Of a DNA stretch of 64,000 nt, positions 61,286 to 64,000 are shown in pieces. Position 1 is the first letter of the stretch, and every line of letters begins with the position of its first letter. The notes beneath the pieces were generated by a model, which saw only the letters and a list, made by a program, of their open reading frames with translations, was not told the origin of the DNA and searched no databases. Position numbers and translations under genes: made by a program. Source of the stretch: Solirubrobacter ginsenosidimutans (GTDB taxonomy: Bacteria > Actinomycetota > Thermoleophilia > Solirubrobacterales > Solirubrobacteraceae); NCBI RefSeq assembly GCF_027587205.1, contig NZ_JAPDOD010000003.1, forward strand, positions 357,795 to 421,794, written 5' to 3'.

Positions 61286-63772
61286 ATGCCGTTGCCCGAG
61301 CCGGACGATGAGCTGCGGCAGTTCTTCGATCTCTCACCCGACCTGCTCTGCATCGCCGGCGTCGACGGCTACTTCAAGCGGTTGAACCGATCGTTCGAGC
61401 AGGTGCTGGGCTACTCGAGCGAGGAGCTCATGTCGCGGCCGTTCCTGGAGTTCATGCATCCCAATGATGTGGAGGGTGCGCGCGACGCGTTGATCCAGTT
61501 GGCCGCCGGACAGGGCCTCATCGGATTCGAGGGCCGTCTCGTTTGCTTCGACGGCTCGGCGCGCTTGTTTGAGTGGAACCCGAGCACGTTGCCGCCCGAG
61601 GGCGTTCTCTACGGCATCTCGAGGGACGTGACCGTTCGCGGCGTGCTGGCCGAGGAGCAGGTAGCGCTGCGGCGCATGGCCACGATGGTGGCCGAGGCTG
61701 TGCCGCCCGCCGAGATCTTCTGTGCAGTCAGCAACGAAGTCGCGGCCATCTTCCGCACTGAGCTGGTAGTGGTCGGCAAGTTCGACGGCGATCCGGCGCA
61801 ACTCCTCGTGGTCGGCGTCGGAGACGGCGCCGTTGAGCCCGTCGTCGGATCCAGATGGAAGCTCGACGACGCGTTGACGTCGGCGGCGGTGTACCGAACT
61901 GGTTTCGCCGCCCGTCTTGATCATCCGAGCGGGGCCGGTGATCCTGACCTCGCCGCGATCCTGGAGCGCATCCACCCCGTCGCAACGGTTGCCGTCCCGA
62001 TCAAAGTGGAGGGCCGGCTCTGGGGCGCGATGATCATCTCGACGCTGAGCGAGCCGCTACCGGCCGACACAGCCGAGCGACTGCAGAGCTTTACGGACCT
62101 GATCGCGACCGCGCTTGCGAACGCCGAGGCGCGCGGGGAAGTGCAGCGGCTCGCCGAGGAGCAAGCGGCGTTGCGCCGGGTGGCGGTGCTCGTCGCCCAG
62201 CAGTCGTCCCCGAGCGAGGTCTTCACGGCCGTCACGCAGGCGGTCGGACTGCTGCTGGATGCAGACCTTGCGGTCTTGCACGTCTTCCCCGGCGACGGCA
62301 CAGCGACGACGATCGCCAGCTGGAGCGGCGACGGCCCGACGCTGCCGATCGGGGCGCAGTATTCACTGGATGACGACGGCCTCGCCGCTCGCATCTTCGA
62401 GACCGGCGCTCCCGGGCGAATAGACCGCTACGCCGAGACGGAGGGTGAAGCAGCGGCTCTCGCGCGACGTTGGGGCTTGCGCTCGGGCGTCGGGGCGCCG
62501 GTCCTCGTCGAGGGGAAGCTCTGGGGCGCGTTGCTGGCCGCGACGCGCGCCGTCGAACCATGGGCCGGGAACGCCGAGACCCGTATTGCCGCGTTCACCG
62601 AGCTGGTGGCAACCGCGATCGCGAGCGCTGAGGCGCGCGACGCGCTTGCCGAGCTCGCGGAGGAGCAGGCGGCGCTACGGCGCGTCGCGACCTTGGTGGC
62701 ACAAGGGGCATCGTCTCAGGATCTCTTCGAGGCCGTCGCCAAGGAGATCGGCCGGCTGTTGCCCATCGGCAGCGCCACGATGGGTCGCTACGAACCGGAC
62801 GGCAGCGTGACGACGGTGGCCTCGTGGAGCACCACAGAGACTGCCTTTCCTACCGGCCGACAGTGGCCGACCCAGGGTACGAACGTCGCCGGGATCGTGC
62901 TCCAGACCGGCCAAGCCGCTCGCCTCGACGACTTCTCAGCTGCCACCGACCCGATCGGCGTGGCCGCGAAGGAGGCGGGCATCAAGTCGGCAGTTGGCAG
63001 CCCGATCGTCGTCGAAGGTCAACTCTGGGGCGTCATGACGGCCACCTCGAGCGAAGGGCCGCTGGCGCCGGATACCGACGCGCGCCTCGCGTCGTTCACG
63101 GAGCTCGTCGCCACGGCGATCGCGAACGCGGAACACTCGGCAGAGGTCGCCGCGTCGCGCCGAAGAATCGTCGCTGCCTCGGACGATGCGCGTCGCCGGA
63201 TCGTCCGCGATCTGCACGACGGCGCGCAGCAGCGCCTGGTGCAGACGGTGATCTTGCTCAAGCTGGCGCAGCAGGCGCTCGCGAACGGAGCAGAGGACGG
63301 GCAGCTGCTGGTGCTGCAGGCGATGGCGAACGCGGAACAGGCGACGGCCGAGGTGCGCGAGCTCGCCCACGGGATCCTGCCCTCGGTCCTTACGCGCGGC
63401 GGCCTGAGCTCGGGCGTCGCGGCACTGGCCTCGCGGATGCCGGTTCCGGTGGAGGTTGTGATCCCCGCCGACCGTCTTCCCGCCGCGATCGAGGCGACCG
63501 CGTACTTCGTCGTCGCCGAGGCGCTCACCAACGTCGCCAAACACGCTGGCGCCGCGAGCGCCGCGGTCGCCGCGGTCGTCGAGAACGGGAGCCTGCGGGT
63601 CGAGGTGCGCGACGACGGCGTCGGCGGCGCCCGCCCCAACGGCAGCGGCCTCCAGGGCCTCCGGGACCGGCTCGCCGCGCTCGACGGGCGCCTCCGGATC
63701 GAGAGCCCGGCCGGCGGCGGGACACTGGTCACGGCAACGATCCCCTTCGTCGCAGACGCGATCGGGCGATAA
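61286..63772 (+). CDS. PAS-GAF-GAF-GAF sensor histidine kinase (HisKA_3)
   Basis: The 828-aa soluble sensor kinase begins MPLPEPDDELRQFFDLSPDL. PAS occupies residues 10-120, and three GAF domains are at about 140-275, 295-440 and 460-600, each ending in a V-G-x-P-I/V-x-V-E-G-x-L-W-G pattern. The HisKA_3 phospho-His is H644 (RDLHDGAQQR), and the HATPase follows (VAEALTNVAKHAGAAS, DDGVGGA, GLQGLRDRL). The NarL-type partner regulator is not in the window. There is no membrane segment. It is the intact paralogue of the damaged gene at 43731-44965. A GTG start at 61265 would add seven residues. Confidence 0.92.
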   Translation: MPLPEPDDELRQFFDLSPDLLCIAGVDGYFKRLNRSFEQVLGYSSEELMSRPFLEFMHPNDVEGARDALIQLAAGQGLIGFEGRLVCFDGSARLFEWNPSTLPPEGVLYGISRDVTVRGVLAEEQVALRRMATMVAEAVPPAEIFCAVSNEVAAIFRTELVVVGKFDGDPAQLLVVGVGDGAVEPVVGSRWKLDDALTSAAVYRTGFAARLDHPSGAGDPDLAAILERIHPVATVAVPIKVEGRLWGAMIISTLSEPLPADTAERLQSFTDLIATALANAEARGEVQRLAEEQAALRRVAVLVAQQSSPSEVFTAVTQAVGLLLDADLAVLHVFPGDGTATTIASWSGDGPTLPIGAQYSLDDDGLAARIFETGAPGRIDRYAETEGEAAALARRWGLRSGVGAPVLVEGKLWGALLAATRAVEPWAGNAETRIAAFTELVATAIASAEARDALAELAEEQAALRRVATLVAQGASSQDLFEAVAKEIGRLLPIGSATMGRYEPDGSVTTVASWSTTETAFPTGRQWPTQGTNVAGIVLQTGQAARLDDFSAATDPIGVAAKEAGIKSAVGSPIVVEGQLWGVMTATSSEGPLAPDTDARLASFTELVATAIANAEHSAEVAASRRRIVAASDDARRRIVRDLHDGAQQRLVQTVILLKLAQQALANGAEDGQLLVLQAMANAEQATAEVRELAHGILPSVLTRGGLSSGVAALASRMPVPVEVVIPADRLPAAIEATAYFVVAEALTNVAKHAGAASAAVAAVVENGSLRVEVRDDGVGGARPNGSGLQGLRDRLAALDGRLRIESPAGGGTLVTATIPFVADAIGR

Positions 63773-63880
63773 GCGCGACTGGTTGAACGGGTAGCCGATC
63801 AGCGTCTCGCTGGTCAGGTCTAGCCGCGTGAACGAGCACTTGCGCTCGCGCGGCGGGGCGACGTCGACGTTTGAACGGCG

Positions 63881-64000
63881 TCAGTCCGGGGCGATCTGCT
63901 GTAGAGGTGCCGGGGCGTGTGAGCGTCGTGCGATCAACGACGGGATGAGCAGTCCGTAGAAGAGCGCGATCGCCGCGCCGATGACGTTTTCGACGACGCG
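63881..64000 (-). CDS. C-terminal end of a membrane protein, cut by window edge
   Basis: The last 39 codons of a minus-strand gene encode a hydrophobic helix (NVIGAAIALFYGLLIPSLIA) and a short tail (RRSHAPAPLQQIAPD). The start lies beyond 64,000. The preceding 108 bases (63,773-63,880) after the kinase stop show no gene. Confidence 0.5.
   Translation of the reverse strand, partial: RVVENVIGAAIALFYGLLIPSLIARRSHAPAPLQQIAPD

Overview
The window is high-GC DNA, mostly coding and densely packed, with many 4-base ATGA/TGATG stop-start overlaps. No rRNA, tRNA, CRISPR array, insertion sequence or prophage was seen. The gene content (several large LuxR-type ATPase regulators, a SigB/F-type sigma factor, a PucR-type regulator, a class F sortase, UPF0182, DUF3556 and an ACX4/GCDH-like acyl-CoA dehydrogenase) points to an actinobacterium. 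Thermoleophilia/Solirubrobacterales is my best guess, from gene content only.

Layout. 1-2.2 kb: a broken trypsin-like protease, a DUF308 membrane protein and two coupled BON-domain genes. 2.3-4.8 kb: a polyphosphate kinase 2 - glycerol kinase operon. 4.8-9.5 kb: a large LuxR ATPase regulator divergent from a LysR gene that is coupled to a sigma factor. 9.5-16.7 kb: acyl-CoA module A (enoyl-CoA hydratase, type III CoA-transferase, acyl-CoA dehydrogenase, a divergent LysR with palindromic sites, an acyl-CoA ligase and a type II NADH dehydrogenase). 16.8-21 kb: small membrane and stress genes (DUF1345, PucR-type regulator, YflT-like, DUF1003, BON). 21-27 kb: DUF3556 - FAD oxidoreductase - LuxR ATPase regulator, coupled by ATGA overlaps.

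27-36 kb is the most unusual envelope region. A membrane Ser/Thr kinase converges on an operon encoding an FHA + PqqD-like + M50 peptidase and a two-domain wall hydrolase with a long Asp/Glu linker. The two 3' ends are joined by a 400-bp segment whose terminal inverted repeats start at both stop codons. A UPF0182 gene and a cation exchanger follow, overlapping tail to tail by about 200 bp. 36-39 kb: secreted proteins, a class F sortase and its likely small substrate, then a SigB/F-type sigma factor. 39.6-42.7 kb: a glycosyltransferase 2 - GH26 - lysyl-oxidase-like operon. 42.8-47 kb: HxlR regulator with a secreted protein sharing the sortase-substrate motif, a deletion-damaged sensor kinase, and a divergent MFS/MarR pair with two 22-bp-spaced operator sites.

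47-56.3 kb: a third LuxR ATPase regulator and acyl-CoA module B, a duplicate of module A extended by a 3-hydroxyacyl-CoA dehydrogenase, a YWTD beta-propeller and a second NADH dehydrogenase. 56.4-64 kb: a symmetric four-half-site element ahead of a USP-DUF347 fusion, a universal stress protein, an OmpR-type response regulator, an orphan TctC-like binding protein without signal peptide, a secreted protein with a phage-tail-tube (gp19-like) domain, an intact PAS-3xGAF histidine kinase, and the end of a membrane protein. Overall the region combines CoA-thioester catabolism feeding reducing equivalents to NDH-2 with envelope remodelling and stress signalling.
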